Both the position numbers and the translations under genes were made by a program. Below, in pieces: positions 49,549 through 61,166 of a stretch of 64,000 bases of DNA. Position 1 is the first letter of the stretch. Each line of letters begins with the position of its first letter. A model generated the notes under the pieces. It was given only the letters and a program-made list of their open reading frames with translations. It searched no databases and was not told the DNA's origin. Where the stretch lies: NCBI GenBank assembly GCA_024220505.1, contig JAKZZE010000002.1:372001-436000 (forward strand), in the 5' to 3' direction. The stretch comes from Rhizopus arrhizus. Lineage: Eukaryota; Mucoromycota; Mucoromycetes; Mucorales; Rhizopodaceae.

Positions 49549-50688
49549 ATGACTAACAAGTGGTCCATCCAAGTAAATATACTGTTTTTCATTATGGGAT
49601 CTCAGTAAGGTTCATTTTGTGTTTAACTGTTTATTAATAGATTCCTGAAACACCTTCCCCAAACTATATTCTTGTCAAGAATATTTCCTCTAAATCAACT
49701 GAACAAACAGGTATTTGCAATAAACTTAAATGTTAGTAATTACATTTACATACATATTTCAGTAAGAGAATTTTTCTTGTTTTGTGGTAAAATCAAAGAG
49801 TTTGAGCTGAAATCGTAAAGTGAAAAGAGAGAAAATTAGTTTATAATAAAAACAAGAGATACGAGTTAAACATTATATAGTGATGACGAAGATAACAAAT
49901 ACCAAATTGCTTTAATACACTTTGAGCGCGAATCTGCTGCTAAAACGGCATCCCTTTTAAGTAACGGTAACGTATAAATATATTTGTAATGCATACAGGA
50001 ATTCCAACAAGACATATATAGCCTTGCTTGATGATAGCCATATAATGGCTTTTCCTTATTTCGATATATCTTCAAGCGATGATGAAAACGGCATTGATTC
50101 CGAGCACCTTGAAACTCAAGAATCGAAACCGAAATCTCGTATTGCAGCTGAGATATTGGCTAATGGTTATATACTTCAAGATCATGTTGTTGCTAAAGGT
50201 ATTGAATACGACAACAAATATAACCTTTCTTCTCGCTTAACTAGTTTTTTGAACGCATTACAAACCAATGGTAAGCCTTCATTTTTGGTAACAAACAAAG
50301 AACTATGTATCTTACGTATACCGTTTAAAGTTAAACATTTTGAAGAAAAATATCGTATTTGGGATAACGTGATTAACATTGACCGAAAGTATAAACTCAG
50401 TGAAAAAGCCCAAACGGCTGCTCAAACAGCTCAGAATAGAGCACAAGTAGCTCTTCAAACCCCAACAGGTCAAAAGGTTCATGAATTTGCTAGTCAAACA
50501 CTGGCTCAAATTGCCGCTGTTCATTATGAAGCAAAGAAAATTCAGGTAAAGAGAGAACATTATAGTTTGAAACTTCGCTATTTCTAAAATTGGGTATTTT
50601 ATTTCGTACAAAGAGCGAAAGATTAAACAATAACAACAATGGAGCCTCTAATGACACCTCTGAGAATCCTATTGCTACCCCTGCTTAG
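49549..50688 (+). CDS. RRM protein, Vip1 type
   Basis: Six exons (49549-49572, 49641-49710, 49763-49814, 49881-49966, 50022-50545, 50614-50688) join in frame to 276 residues. An N-terminal RRM is split over the first five exons. NYILVKNISSKSTEQT (first strand, RNP2 position) is followed by REFFLFCGKIKEFELKS, then YQIALIHFERESAAKTASLL (RNP1 strand and second helix), and NALLDDSHI. The C-terminal half has the pattern of fungal Vip1 proteins (VVAKGIEYDNKYNLSSRL, IDRKYKLSEKAQTAAQTAQN), a helical Ala/Gln-rich region. The RNP1 strand reads IALIHFE rather than the aromatic-rich consensus, so RNA binding may be weak. Family members are annotated as actin-cytoskeleton or p53-antigen homologues on thin evidence. 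Confidence 0.82.
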
Positions 50689-52590
50689 TAAACGCCATTC
50701 GCTCTATATCTGTATGATTAATGGCTACTTGTACTTTTTTATAAGAAAAAGAAAAAAAATAAAGCTGTAAATGCTTTTGGTTAATAAACATTTATTGTAC
50801 TTGAAACAATATAATGCGGGAGTAATCATAGTAAATTGTAACAATGATAATTCAAATATCTTTCTTTTGGTAAAGTCAGTGCAGTTTATTTGCTTCATTT
50901 GATCGATTGAAACGATTTTGTATTATATTAATGATAAAAAGAAAGAAAAAAAAAAAGTACATAAACAAAGCTGGTTCAAAAAAGTAGGTTGCTATGAGAA
51001 TTCTCAGATGAATCAATATGTGTACGATTTTTTTTGGTAAAACAAACATATGAAATCCTTTAGATAAAGTTCATTTCAGCAAAATCATATATAAAGTTTC
51101 GTGTAATATCCTGAAATAAGAAGCAGCTAAAAGGAAATATCAAGGGTTTATAAAGCCTCATATCTTCAGTAATGTCAAATTATGACTGTGTAGCTTTATC
51201 ACCAATACCTGTAAAACCGTAGTGTTACAATGCTAATACTAGTCTGATGATTTATTAAAAACTTTGGCTTTATACCATCATTTTCTGAATTGCAGATGGC
51301 AAGTCATTTGCCCGAGATGACACTAAAACAAAGGCCTCATCAACCTCGCTATTTATTTGTCATATGTACTCTTTGCCTTGAGCAATGTTCTCAGAAGCGC
51401 CAAATTTGGTTAACGGGTCTTCATAAACGTACAATCTGGATTTCTTATTGTTTTTTGGGCCTTAATGGCACCACTTATTTTGAAATATTCAACTTTATTC
51501 CTTAACAAGTTGAAAAACCACAAGATGGATATACAGTTTTATAAACTTGAGAATACTGCTTACAAACTAAAAAGTATCAGAAAAAACTTTATTGTAGTCA
51601 ATGTCACTTATTCTTGTTTGTATATAATTTTTAATATAAATCCATTTATTTATACTAAAGCTTTACTATGACAATAAGCATTTATGAAAACAAGTATGTA
51701 ATTTGCACCATTATGTCCTTGCTAATCTTTATTCAGTTTAAAAAATAAATTGCTAGTGAGTTGAGCTCTTTGTAAAGACTGAAAAAAATCTATCAAAGAA
51801 CATTTAGCCAAGAACCACCTGTATACTAACAAGGTTGGCTCTTATCTTTAACTTAATCAGGTTCAAAAAAAAAAGTACTACGTTTCTTTCCATTAATATC
51901 TTTCGAAAATATATAACCTTTTCCCAGTTCCGAAGTTACAAGCGATTTATAATCTTTTTACTCTTATTCTTTTATATCATCTATAATATTGCTCTCTGTT
52001 AAACAATACTCTGCCTTTGCCCATTCATCTTGCTCCAAAGATCAAAAGATGATCATTTGCTTTGATGAAAAGTCTTTCTTTCCAATGAATCACAAGGACT
52101 TGATTAGAAAGTTATTACGCTTTACAGAGTTGGGAAATGCATATTTTGATGAAGAAATGAATGTGTCCATTAGAAAATGTAAAAAAAAAAGTTCGTAGTG
52201 TACTTAAAATGAGCTTAATGCCCTCCTTTTGATATCATTACTATAGTGGTTGACTTTCTATTGCTATCAGATCCCTTGTTATGGGTAAACTTCACTGGAA
52301 TAGATACCATGGATATAAATCAAGCTTTGAGTATGCTCTTAAACATCACTCTTTGTTTAGTATTATCTAATTGCTTGTAGATCAAGCACCAAGACTACTT
52401 GAAAGCTCCACAGATGACAAAATATGTAATAAAAGTAAATAGTACTGTTTTTATGTTTTCTAATGCTTATGATAGCTCTACTCAGTACACCAGTTAGCTG
52501 TCCCACACAAATCGATGTATAAACATGTTTATATATATAATAGAACATTTCACTTGATTAACCTGTTTGTAGCAAGCAATACGGCGAGAA
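50689..52590. other. spacer with fragmentary frames
   Basis: No complete gene. On the minus strand, about 51195-51400, a piece reading VDEAFVLVSSRANDLPSAIQ, followed by a plausible intron and GIGDKATQS plus stop, looks like the end of a real protein, but no upstream exons could be joined. On the plus strand, 51989-52198 (MIICFDEKSFFPMNHKDL) may belong to the trehalose-synthase relic downstream. Confidence 0.3.
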
Positions 52591-52596
52591 AGGATC

Positions 52597-53067
52597 ATGA
52601 AGCGATCTTGCTCTATACGTGGCCTGTTTCCCAACAAGCAGATTATATTTTTTAAAGAAGACAACCATGCGCCTAACATCCTTTATATATTGGCTGCATT
52701 TACTAAACTCTTGCTCCATCAGGCATGTTGGATTCATAATCTAGTGCTCATACAAGTCTGCCCGTTCCATATGTTGCCAAAAGAACTCGAAAATGTATCT
52801 GAACTTGTACGCCAAGTCAATCAATTGTATGGGAATACAGAATTTGTGCCAGTTCATTTTTACCACCAAAACATTGATGAGGACGAGTTATTGTCATTTA
52901 TGGGTGCAGCCAACTTTAGTTTATGCTTGAGGGAGCCTCCACATCAACCGAATCATCCTTTTTTAGGCATGAGTGTTTTTGTAAAGGATCCCTCAAATAT
53001 CACGCAATTATCCAATATAATTCATAATGCTTTAGTAAAAAGCATTTCATCATCCAATGTTGAATAA
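52597..53067 (+). pseudogene. trehalose-6-phosphate synthase (GT20) fragment
   Basis: An open frame of 156 residues matches the middle of the glycosyltransferase-20 domain: FPNKQIIFFKEDNHAPNILY, then NLVLIQVCPFHMLPKELENV, VRQVNQLYGNTEFVPVHFYH and LLSFMGAANFSLCLREPPHQ. In true synthases these correspond to the sugar-binding GKQIIL..., LIQVA..., FTPIHF... and AADVCLV blocks. The domain normally runs to about 470 residues. Here the N-terminal UDP-glucose part is missing or unrecognisable, and the GMNLV-SYEY nucleotide loop is replaced by a divergent stretch. The frame ends in KDPSNITQLSNIIHNALVK, which resembles the normal end of the domain. In-frame stops upstream and the missing loop make a working enzyme unlikely. 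Its stop codon falls inside the duplicated MAP1-tail sequence. Confidence 0.6.
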
Positions 53068-53266
53068 AACACTTGACATAATAAAAAAAAATAACAATAA
53101 TAATTAATCGCCGTTGTACATGAAGCATTGTGTATAAATCAATAATACAATCCAGATATGATTTTAATGCTTCCTCTAAAGTTTATTTTGCCATATAATA
53201 CATTTCTTGTGTGGAGAAGCACTTCTTTTTATGTCAAAATTTCAACACCAGTTTCTGTAATAAGCA
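53055..53266 (+). repeat. direct duplication, copy 1 (3' end of MAP1)
   Basis: These 212 bases repeat at 59321-59537 with a handful of differences, mostly in the AAT-rich part. The shared part covers the 3' untranslated region and about the last dozen codons of the MAP1 gene (minus strand, here truncated). Homology ends abruptly at AAGCA on the right. Plus-strand frame 53158-53505 starts in it and runs into LINE sequence, so it is a chimera rather than a gene. Confidence 0.9.
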
Positions 53267-54460
53267 TAGACCCTGCTTCCCAACATGACGCTCCTCAACT
53301 ACGCTGGCTTAAACCTCCACTTGCCTCGGACGACTCGACCGGTTCTTACTTCTCTTTTGTTACAGGCCTATTGAATTACGTAATTTACACTTTCTGCCAA
53401 GTTCCTTCAGCAATCCTCCCCCTAGTATTTCCTGAATTACACCCTCCGGCTATTAATTCTTTTAGCTGCTTCCATTCACTATTTCGGACTATGGATCGAT
53501 TATGAGATCTAATGGCAAGCCTTGAATATACAAATGATAGAGGAACTCCCTTTGACAAGGGTGTGTCTATCCCTTCTACACTTCAACTCAGGTGAACGCC
53601 GCATCAAATGGGTTTTTGCACTAGTGAAAGCTGTTTATCGATATGATCCTTCTCGAGGCTGTCTCGTAGCTCAATCTCATAAAGCTGTAACTTGATAAAA
53701 AAGGAAGATACAACAGCACTTTAAATTAGTCTGTTTCGAACAAGTACATGAAACTGAGCTTTTTACAAGCTTCACACAAGCGCCTCCTTTATCTGCTGGC
53801 TCTTATAGGCCCTCTTTTCGTTTTCATAACCCTCCTGCTGCTTTTGATCGAATCTTTGCACAGATTCTTTCTGACGGTACAGCTTCCACAGATGGGACCA
53901 TAAAATGATTCCGAAATCTAGCCCTTGCTCCCTTAAGTGCAATGCTTGCTACTTATCCTGTTGTTTTTGAGAACTCGTGGACTAACTTCTGGCGTTCTTC
54001 CATGTCACACTGCGCATGGACGGTACTCTGGCGAACTTTTCACTCAGAATTATCTTATAAGCCTCTTCTGCATCGCCTTGTTCCTACAATCTCTCCTGAC
54101 CCTTTTTGTCCTCTATGTGGAGGAGAAGACACTGGTGAACATTTCCTGTGTATATTTCCTCTAAAACGCCTGTTATGGTTGAAATTAGTCTCTAGATTCC
54201 TTTTACAACCAACCTCTCTTGGTTACAAGCACATCTCACTTCCAATGGCCCCTGAACTGAAGGTGCTTCTCCAATTCTCTTTTGAACGACAGACTTTTGT
54301 TGTCTGTACTGTATGGTCGTTATGGCAATTTTACTAGTAATTTATATTGATGCTACTTTCTTGTCTGACGAGGCTGCAGCTAGGGCAACATTCTTCCTAA
54401 GAAAAATCGACTTGGAAAGCAGAAGTCGTCTGGATCCACATAACAGTACGTAAATAAGAT
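53267..54460 (+). mobile_element. LINE 3'-half relic
   Basis: Broken plus-strand frames give the end of a mucoralean-type LINE polyprotein. DPASQHDAPQLRWLKPPL comes first, then PPAINSFSCFHSLFRTMDRL, several stop-ridden blocks, and a zinc-knuckle region CPLCGGEDTGEHFLCIFPLK (about 54105-54165) preceded by a Trp-rich WRSSMSHCAWTVLWRTF block. After a stop at 54336 the text continues as DEAAARATFFLRKIDLESR. Stops at 53503, 53570 and 53694, among others, show it is dead. The reverse-transcriptase core and the endonuclease are absent from this piece. Confidence 0.68.
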
Positions 54461-54850
54461 AAAATCTTTTTGTACTTCATCAAATTTCTATTTCAATTTA
54501 AATAATGAGCGGACTCTACTAACACCTGAATAAAAGCCCTTTACATTATCCGATCACGTGATTTGTTACAGCAAAAACCCATGAGGATTTAATGGTAACC
54601 TCGTATGATGACATAATGGCTTCACGATGTCATCTTTTGTGTGATTACAAAAAAAAAAAAAAAAAAAATGTTGGTATGTACATTGGTTTATATAGTTCCA
54701 TCCTCCAACTTTATAGCGATGACTTTGCGGCTTAAAGCTTTAAACCTTCCTCTAATAATCATCGATTTCTCTGTCATGCTTTAGTTTGGCCAAGCTTCCA
54801 GTTGAACAGAACAACTGCACCTGCTTACGAGTGCTCATGGAGTCGACTGA

Positions 54851-55468
54851 GTGGGTAGTAATGACAATATCCAGGAACCCTTGGCACTTTCATGGTTTGA
54901 TATAGACCAATGCTATCATTATCTGATTACACTGGCCGGTGTAAGAAGATATGAATTTCTGTTCTTCATGTGTCAAGTGTGGTGTACACGATATCACCAC
55001 TTGTCGATGATAGTCTTTGGATCTATTATTGCTTATTTATCGTGGAAATTGCTTGGTAAGTTCAATACTTTAAATAAAACGAACTGCATTATTAACTCTT
55101 TATTTCATACAAGCCTTTCGATATCTGTTGCTGCTCTATCGTGGCTTTTTAACGTTAGAGCCACGACTGCAAAAACCTTTTGTTATCCCATTTTCACTCC
55201 TGTGTATGTATCATTATTAAACTGGAGCGCTGATTTAAATGTTGCTTATTGCTACGTTATGTGTAGTAAATGCTTAATGTCTTTACAAAAGGTTTGCCGA
55301 AAATCAACAGTCAAAAGTTTTTTTAGCTCAATGATAATGAAATGGAAGATTATATCTTGCTATGAGGCGAAATGGTGGGACATAGGAAGTATGAAACACT
55401 TGACACCAAATAATAATGGTATATTGGTCATTATCTTTGCTATTTGGAACGCCATTTCTGATACATGA
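54851..55468 (+). CDS. open frame of 205 codons, unknown
   Basis: An uninterrupted frame in the transposon island. The product is rich in Ser, Cys and hydrophobic residues (SLFHTSLSISVAALSWLFNV) with one possible membrane segment, and ends WNAISDT. No family is recognised, and there is no clear promoter or intron. It could be element-derived or chance; I lean to element-derived because everything around it is. Confidence 0.22.
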   Translation: MGSNDNIQEPLALSWFDIDQCYHYLITLAGVRRYEFLFFMCQVWCTRYHHLSMIVFGSIIAYLSWKLLGKFNTLNKTNCIINSLFHTSLSISVAALSWLFNVRATTAKTFCYPIFTPVYVSLLNWSADLNVAYCYVMCSKCLMSLQKVCRKSTVKSFFSSMIMKWKIISCYEAKWWDIGSMKHLTPNNNGILVIIFAIWNAISDT

Positions 55469-55927
55469 GTGAGTAGCTTTCAAACATGTAGATCATCACG
55501 TTTTTGGGTGTTGTCTGTGCGCTTAATCTTCGGATGAACATCACTACTGAGGAAATTATGCATGTTTAGAATCCTGTAATCATTCGTATAAACGCTTAAG
55601 CAGTCTCATTACTACGTTATTTCTCTTCTCGAACAATACGGATAGCTACATCTTCATTTTTCTTTTGATTTTTCTTCGATGTGTACTGTATGTAATAAAC
55701 CGTTGATCATTATGTAAAAAAGTTAAAAGAGAAATAAACTTTATGATAAGTGGGTTGCCTTTTTTTCATAAATGTTGACTTATGCTAGTATAATAAATGT
55801 TTTGTAGGTGTATATTTAAATAAGATCATAATAAAAAGCATTGATAAAATAATTATTATGATGTTTTTGCTTTCCAAAGATTCTTTGGTACTGCAGGGAG
55901 AAGGGTCTTGGGGCTGTGAGGAGCGTT

Positions 55928-58877
55928 CTACGTATCTCGAATAGCTTCTTGCTTTGAAATCAGTTTTTCATCTTGTAGATCATCTACCGATCGTTTACCC
56001 GACCTTTTCTTGTCTTGCTGGTAAGTTAAATGATTTTCGTAAGTGTTGCTCGTTATAATGCAATTGTCCCGGAAGTGTAAGAGTTCCACTGCCAAATCCA
56101 TGTACTTTGCAAGATCTTTAAGTGTTTTAGTGATACTCTGATGATGAAATTGCGTTGTTACATAAAGACCATGTTCTTCAAGTGATGTATTTAAAAAAAG
56201 ATACTTGGAGGCCAGAGATTTGCAATGAATCAACAGAAGTTATATCCACACCATCCATTAAATATCTATCAATAATCGTCTTACTTTCGATAGAAAGTTT
56301 GGCTCTATCACTAACAAATTTGGCATTACCATGGCCTTCTTCAGATGCCTCCATGATTGCTATATCATTTTCTGTATTGTATCCTTGTTTTATTTTGTCG
56401 TGGAGGATCCTCATATCAACCTTAAACGAAGAATCTCTGATGGTATCATGCATGGTCAAATGGGTATCACCCCTAAAAAATATTGAATTTGCTGTTTAAT
56501 TAGCATATAGAATGGGATCTTACCATTTAAGTCGTAGATATGATCCATAGAATAATCTTTCAGTGATTAGTCCCCAAAAATTGACAACAAAATCCCATTT
56601 GGAACTGTCAATTTGTGGGTCAAATAAACCAGGTTGATGCTTGATTATAAGCAGGGCTTGCAACATGAAATAAATACAGAAAGATATGCCATTGTTATTT
56701 GGACTTAATTCTTGATCATAATTTTTCTCTAATGATTTAATTTGCTTGTACATGCTCATCCAGCTGGCTTCAGTTGTCTTTTTATCGCTATACGCTTTGA
56801 ATATAGGGGCGAGTATTGGTTTGATATGTGCATATTCACTAGTATTGTATTTCTTGGGCTTGTATTTCCTTCTTAGTTCGCCCCATTGTTGACTTGTAAA
56901 CAGTGTTGATTGAGAATCAGGATGTGTAAAGCTTGTGTCTAAAATGGAATTTAGACCTAAAGATACTATTGCCTTTTGTTGGTAGTTAATGAATGATATT
57001 GCGGGTGAAGGTTGACAGCTTTAGTTTTGACAATAGATCCCACTGAAGATTTTGTGCCTTGAATGTACAGTAGGTGAAAAAATATGAGCAACCTCTGTTC
57101 GATTTGTCTTCATATCTTTTATTTTAGGGTATACATTCGCCAGAGCTTTGATATCGCATGAGCTAATTAAGAAAGCAAAAGTGCATATTATGTATTATAG
57201 AGATTGACTGTATCTTAAATATAAATTTTTAAAAAGACGGTCATAAAAAAAGTAATGATGATTTATCAAAATTCGCTATGTTTACTCAATATTTGTATAT
57301 CTTCCCTTTGCTTTAATAACTGCTTCTAATTTGGCTGGCATACTATTGATGTACCTCTTGCAAGCATTTGCATTGAGCTTATTTCACTCTACATCTACAC
57401 ATTGCTAAATTTTTCTGACACCTCTTGCTCTGACTTCATGTGGTGGCAGATTAAGTTTGAGCTGATGCCAAACATGCTTTATACGATTTAAATCCGGACT
57501 TTGAGCATACCAATAATTTATAGACCTTACACTGATACCGAGTAGCTACGCATTTATGGACTTTAATTTATATGTTAGGCCGCTATCATTTTGAAGGTAT
57601 ACATCAGATGTCTTTAAATGATGATACTTCAACGTATTCATGTAAATAATGCTAAGTATATGAAGATAAGTCGTTGAGTTTATGTTACCATCATAAAGCT
57701 GACATGTCTAAACTAGTCCCTGTTCATCTTACCGCTGCCGTGCTTTACTGTAATGTTGATGTGATAAGGAAGCAAAATATCATTTGATACTATCCTATAG
57801 TACTTTACTCCATCCGATCACTAGATGCTAACCTTTGCTTCGGCTGAGAACGCTACTAGTCGTCACTATTAACTTGCCCAGTTGCGATGCCTTTTTACTC
57901 TGGCCATCTGCTTTTTTCAATAATCCTTTTTAAAAATGCCTTCTTTTTTCTAGCTCTCGGTAGAAGTTTATGGATCTCAGCGCGTTTACTCCTGAAAGAT
58001 ACGTCAACGAGCAACCAAACTTACCTAACTCCCTGAATAACTCTTTTGCTATTGTCGGATGACCAGCAATGAAACGCAACTCGATATAGTGCGTCATGGC
58101 ATCAGAGACAATAGCATGTCTGCCAGCCTGCAGGTATGACTTTTGTGGAAAAAGCCTTCTAACATGTCTTAACCGTGTTAGAATGAATGTGGTATTCATC
58201 TAAAATATCTTCTGGCTTCATGCTCTATAGTAGTATATCTTTTATGTTTGGGTTGCTTTCCCATTAGTATAGATTTAGGCATAATGATGCGAAGTAGTGA
58301 GAGAAATTGAGCAAAAAAAAAAGAAACCGAGGATTCTTGAGGTTGTACTTGCTTTTATATGGGTACAATGAGGAATGCTCACAGTCTCAGACAAGTACGC
58401 TGTGTAGTCTTACAATATATTTTTTGTTGATTTAAATGTAAATATATGATTACTATACATCATTTAAGCTGGCCGGAAGTCAATTTTTTAAATTCGCATT
58501 CTCATCCCTCTCTCAATTTCCAGTACTACTACATGAGACCTTTACTGTTTCAAGACACGTGACCCCGAAAACATACCATGGAAGTCCCAAGCCGGTAGTT
58601 GGCATGCACCTTTGATATAGCAAAAAAAAGTCGATTTTGCCAAAAGGTTGCTCATATTTTTTCACCTACTGTATACTTCATCGCAATCGACAATAACAAT
58701 GTTTGATTGGAGGCTATCAGATGCATTCGACTGTCAGTCTAACTTCTTTTTTATTTTTGCAATCTGTTTTCCAGCTTCATGTTCAAATTCATAAGCAACA
58801 AATGGTCTGGTGAGAGCCTTTCTTTTTGCGGTAGAAGCCTGGGTATCTTGTTCAATCTGATCTTTCTTGTCTGACAT
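55928..58877 (-). pseudogene. decayed gene of an unrecognised family, split by a Tc1 element
   Basis: The minus strand starts at 58877 with MSDKKDQIEQDTQASTAKRK and PFVAYEFEHEAGKQIAKIKK, then meets the Tc1 element (57068-58671). It resumes upstream of 57067 and continues as WDFVVNFWGLITERLFYGSY (about 56530-56590), MHDTIRDSSFKVDMRILHDK and FVSDRAKLSIESKTIIDRYL (about 56240-56330). It ends RSVDDLQDEKLISKQEAIRD at 55928. A frameshift lies in the A/T run at about 56193-56199, where SLQISGLQV changes frame to LEEHGLYVTTQFHHQSITKT. The protein-like text is strong and continuous across the breaks, so this was a real gene. I do not know its family or function. Insertion of the element and the frameshift mark it as dead. 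Confidence 0.55.
57068..58671 (-). mobile_element. Tc1/mariner element with intact ends and broken transposase
   Basis: The 1,604-base element has perfect inverted ends of about 26 bases (CAGTAGGTGAAAAAATATGA and onward; the right end is its reverse complement at 58646-58671). It is flanked by TA on both sides (57066-57067, 58672-58673), the standard target duplication of this superfamily. Inside, on the minus strand, the N-terminal paired-type helix-turn-helix is readable (QAGRHAIVSDAMTHYIELRF, about 58060-58130). So is the C-terminus (near HQLKLNLPPHEVRARG-like and AVIKAKG-like text, about 57290-57490), but stops and frameshifts break the catalytic middle. It can no longer code for transposase but could in principle be moved in trans. 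Confidence 0.82.
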
Positions 58878-58884
58878 AATAAAC

Positions 58885-59320
58885 GTTTACTTTTTGAAAG
58901 GGACCCTTTCCACTCTACTAATACTACTAGGAAATTCAACCAATCATAATCCACTACCGCTTTCGCCTACAAGTCAATCTTTGCCATCCCAAGCTCGGCA
59001 TGCCAGTATACGATCTCATGCACGATCATCCGCGGATATTTGGAAGATATTTATCGTCTTTACCAGAGATCTTAGAGGAACTAAGCTCACTGTCTTTGAG
59101 GATGTCAAAACTAAGATGGTTGTGAAGGATCATTGTCAGAGATAAATATGGATTCAATTAACCGAGATTAACGATGCAGTCTTTGATCTTATGGAATCCC
59201 CAGTGGCACCTGCCAAATTCTATGAAGCATTATCCTTACAGTATCCCATCGCCATTGGAGCAACGGCAGTCCGTTAAGCCACAACTAATGGCACTATCAT
59301 CGCTTTTAACTTATTAGAAG
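58885..59320 (+). mobile_element. probable LINE 5'-region fragment
   Basis: Plus-strand frames after 58885 read LSPTSQSLPSQARHASIRSH, then KLTVFEDVKTKMVVKDHCQR and, after a stop, MESPVAPAKFYEALSLQYPI and GTIIAFNLLEA, up to the start of the second duplication copy. The text resembles the first open reading frame of mucoralean LINEs, but the match is weak. It has the same orientation as the LINE 3' half at 53267-54460 yet lies downstream of it. Confidence 0.35.
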
Positions 59321-59537
59321 CAATGTTGAATAAAGCACTTGACATAATAATAATAAAAAATATAATAATAATAATTAATCGCCGTTGTACATGAAGCATT
59401 GTGTATAAATCAATAATACAATCCAGATATGATTTTAATGCTCCCTCTAAAGTTTATTTTGCCATATAATACATTTCTTGTGTGGAGAAGCACTTCTTTT
59501 TATGTCAAAATTTCAACACCAGTTTCTGTGACAAGCA
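59321..59537 (+). repeat. direct duplication, copy 2 (native 3' end of MAP1)
   Basis: Matches 53055-53266. This copy is the resident one, because it runs on without a break into the coding sequence of MAP1 on the minus strand, whereas copy 1 is cut off after about a dozen codons. Confidence 0.9.
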
Positions 59538-61003
59538 AAGTATGTTCGAATTGAGCTGATCGTTTACCATCACAGGTTACTGCTGTCCAGTTATCTGGCC
59601 AAAGCTCATCTCTCCAACTGCCTTCACAAATCATAGGTTCAATTGTAAAGCAATGTCCAGCTTTTATAACACCAATGGCCTTATTATCTATCCAAAAAAA
59701 AGATCAATACAGACTTTTGATGACAAACAAAGACACATACTGGCATAGTGAGGCACATTAGGTGCACAATGGAAAAGTTGGTTGATGCCGTGTCCACAAA
59801 AGGTACGGACGACAGAAAATCCATTCTTTTTAGCATGTTCTTCTATCACTTTACCAAAATCACGATATCTAACACCAGGCTTGACTGTATACAAATAGAA
59901 AGAGTTTAATATCTTTACATTGGATATACACTTTTTTTTACCCATTGCAATTGCCTTTTCTAGACATTCTTTAGCACATTGAACCAGCTGTCGGCCCTTT
60001 TCATCCACATTGCCTACTAAATATGTCTCATTCAAATCCCCATGGAAACCATTATAATAGCATGAGACATCCAAATTGACAATATCACCTTCCTTCAAGG
60101 GACGCTTATCAGGAATGCCGTGACAAATAACTTCATTGACAGATCTAGTAACAAAAAAGTAAGATTTATAGGCACTAGAGTACGTCTTTTTTGCCATACG
60201 TGCAAACAGATTTAGGGAATTTGTAATAATTCAAAGGAGAAGGATAAGCACCACGTTCAATGGTGGCATTGTGAATGATTTCATCTATATATTGCTGTTA
60301 GATTACAGATTGTATGTATTTTTCTTTGTGTTACCAATTTCGTCAGTTGTTATTCCAGGACGAATAGCCGCAGCACCAATATCTAAAACTTCACGAGAAA
60401 TCTACACATACAATTTAATTTACCTCTGCTCCATGTTTTTTATTTTGAATGAGTCCTATTGTACCTTACAAACTTTACGCATCCCATCAATTTCCTCTGC
60501 GTTTAACACTTTGATATTTGAACTTGCACGTACGTTTTGTTCTGAAATAGGAATACTTGTCTCAGCATAGTCAGCTATAAAGATAATGAGCATTATGTCT
60601 TACTATTGTACTTTATATATATATATATATTTACGACGCATAATTTCTTTAGGTACTTGACGCATAGGTGAAAGAGGGTAGACTGCTTGAAGGTCACCTG
60701 TATATCTATAGTTGGGGAAAGGGTTATGTGGTTCACCTGTTGAATATTGTATTAGAAAATGCTTTTCTTATAAAAATTCTAATTACTTTCAAGCTTTGCT
60801 TTATGAGCTAATTTATGCTGACCCTAACAAAAGAAAATATATAAATACATGCCAACATTCCACTGTCTATTATTGTTTACCCAGCTTTTTTTGAAGCATT
60901 CTTGAGAACAAAAGAAGGAACCTTCAATTTTCAACTTGATACAAGTTGGACATTGAAGCGTAGCAGCTTTTTCACAACCTTCAGTCAAACAAACTTTAGA
61001 CAT
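59500..61003 (-). CDS. MAP1: methionine aminopeptidase 1
   Basis: A spliced minus-strand gene for the ribosome-associated enzyme that removes the starting methionine. Exon 1 (60881-61003) encodes the N-terminal zinc finger ([20 protein letters not shown] with [12 protein letters not shown]). The next exons give [12 protein letters not shown] and [20 protein letters not shown]. The catalytic domain shows [40 protein letters not shown] (metal ligand Asp residues), [20 protein letters not shown] (catalytic His), then [13 protein letters not shown] and [18 protein letters not shown]. All metal ligands (Asp, Asp, His, Glu, Glu) are in place. The TAA stop is at 59500-59502. About eight exons; the joint near 60190-60260 was not fixed exactly. 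Its 3' end is duplicated 6 kb away. Confidence 0.94.
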
Positions 61004-61166
61004 TTTAATAAAAAGAAGAGATGGCTAAAAAATGAGTCGATAAAAAAAAAAAAAAGGAACATAATTGTGACTGGTTTGAACGGAAAGAAGTAGAGGATTA
61101 TGTCATTTATGCCTTTCTCAATCTTTTATTTTCTTATTGACAAGAGTCATTCGTTCTGTAAAAAAT

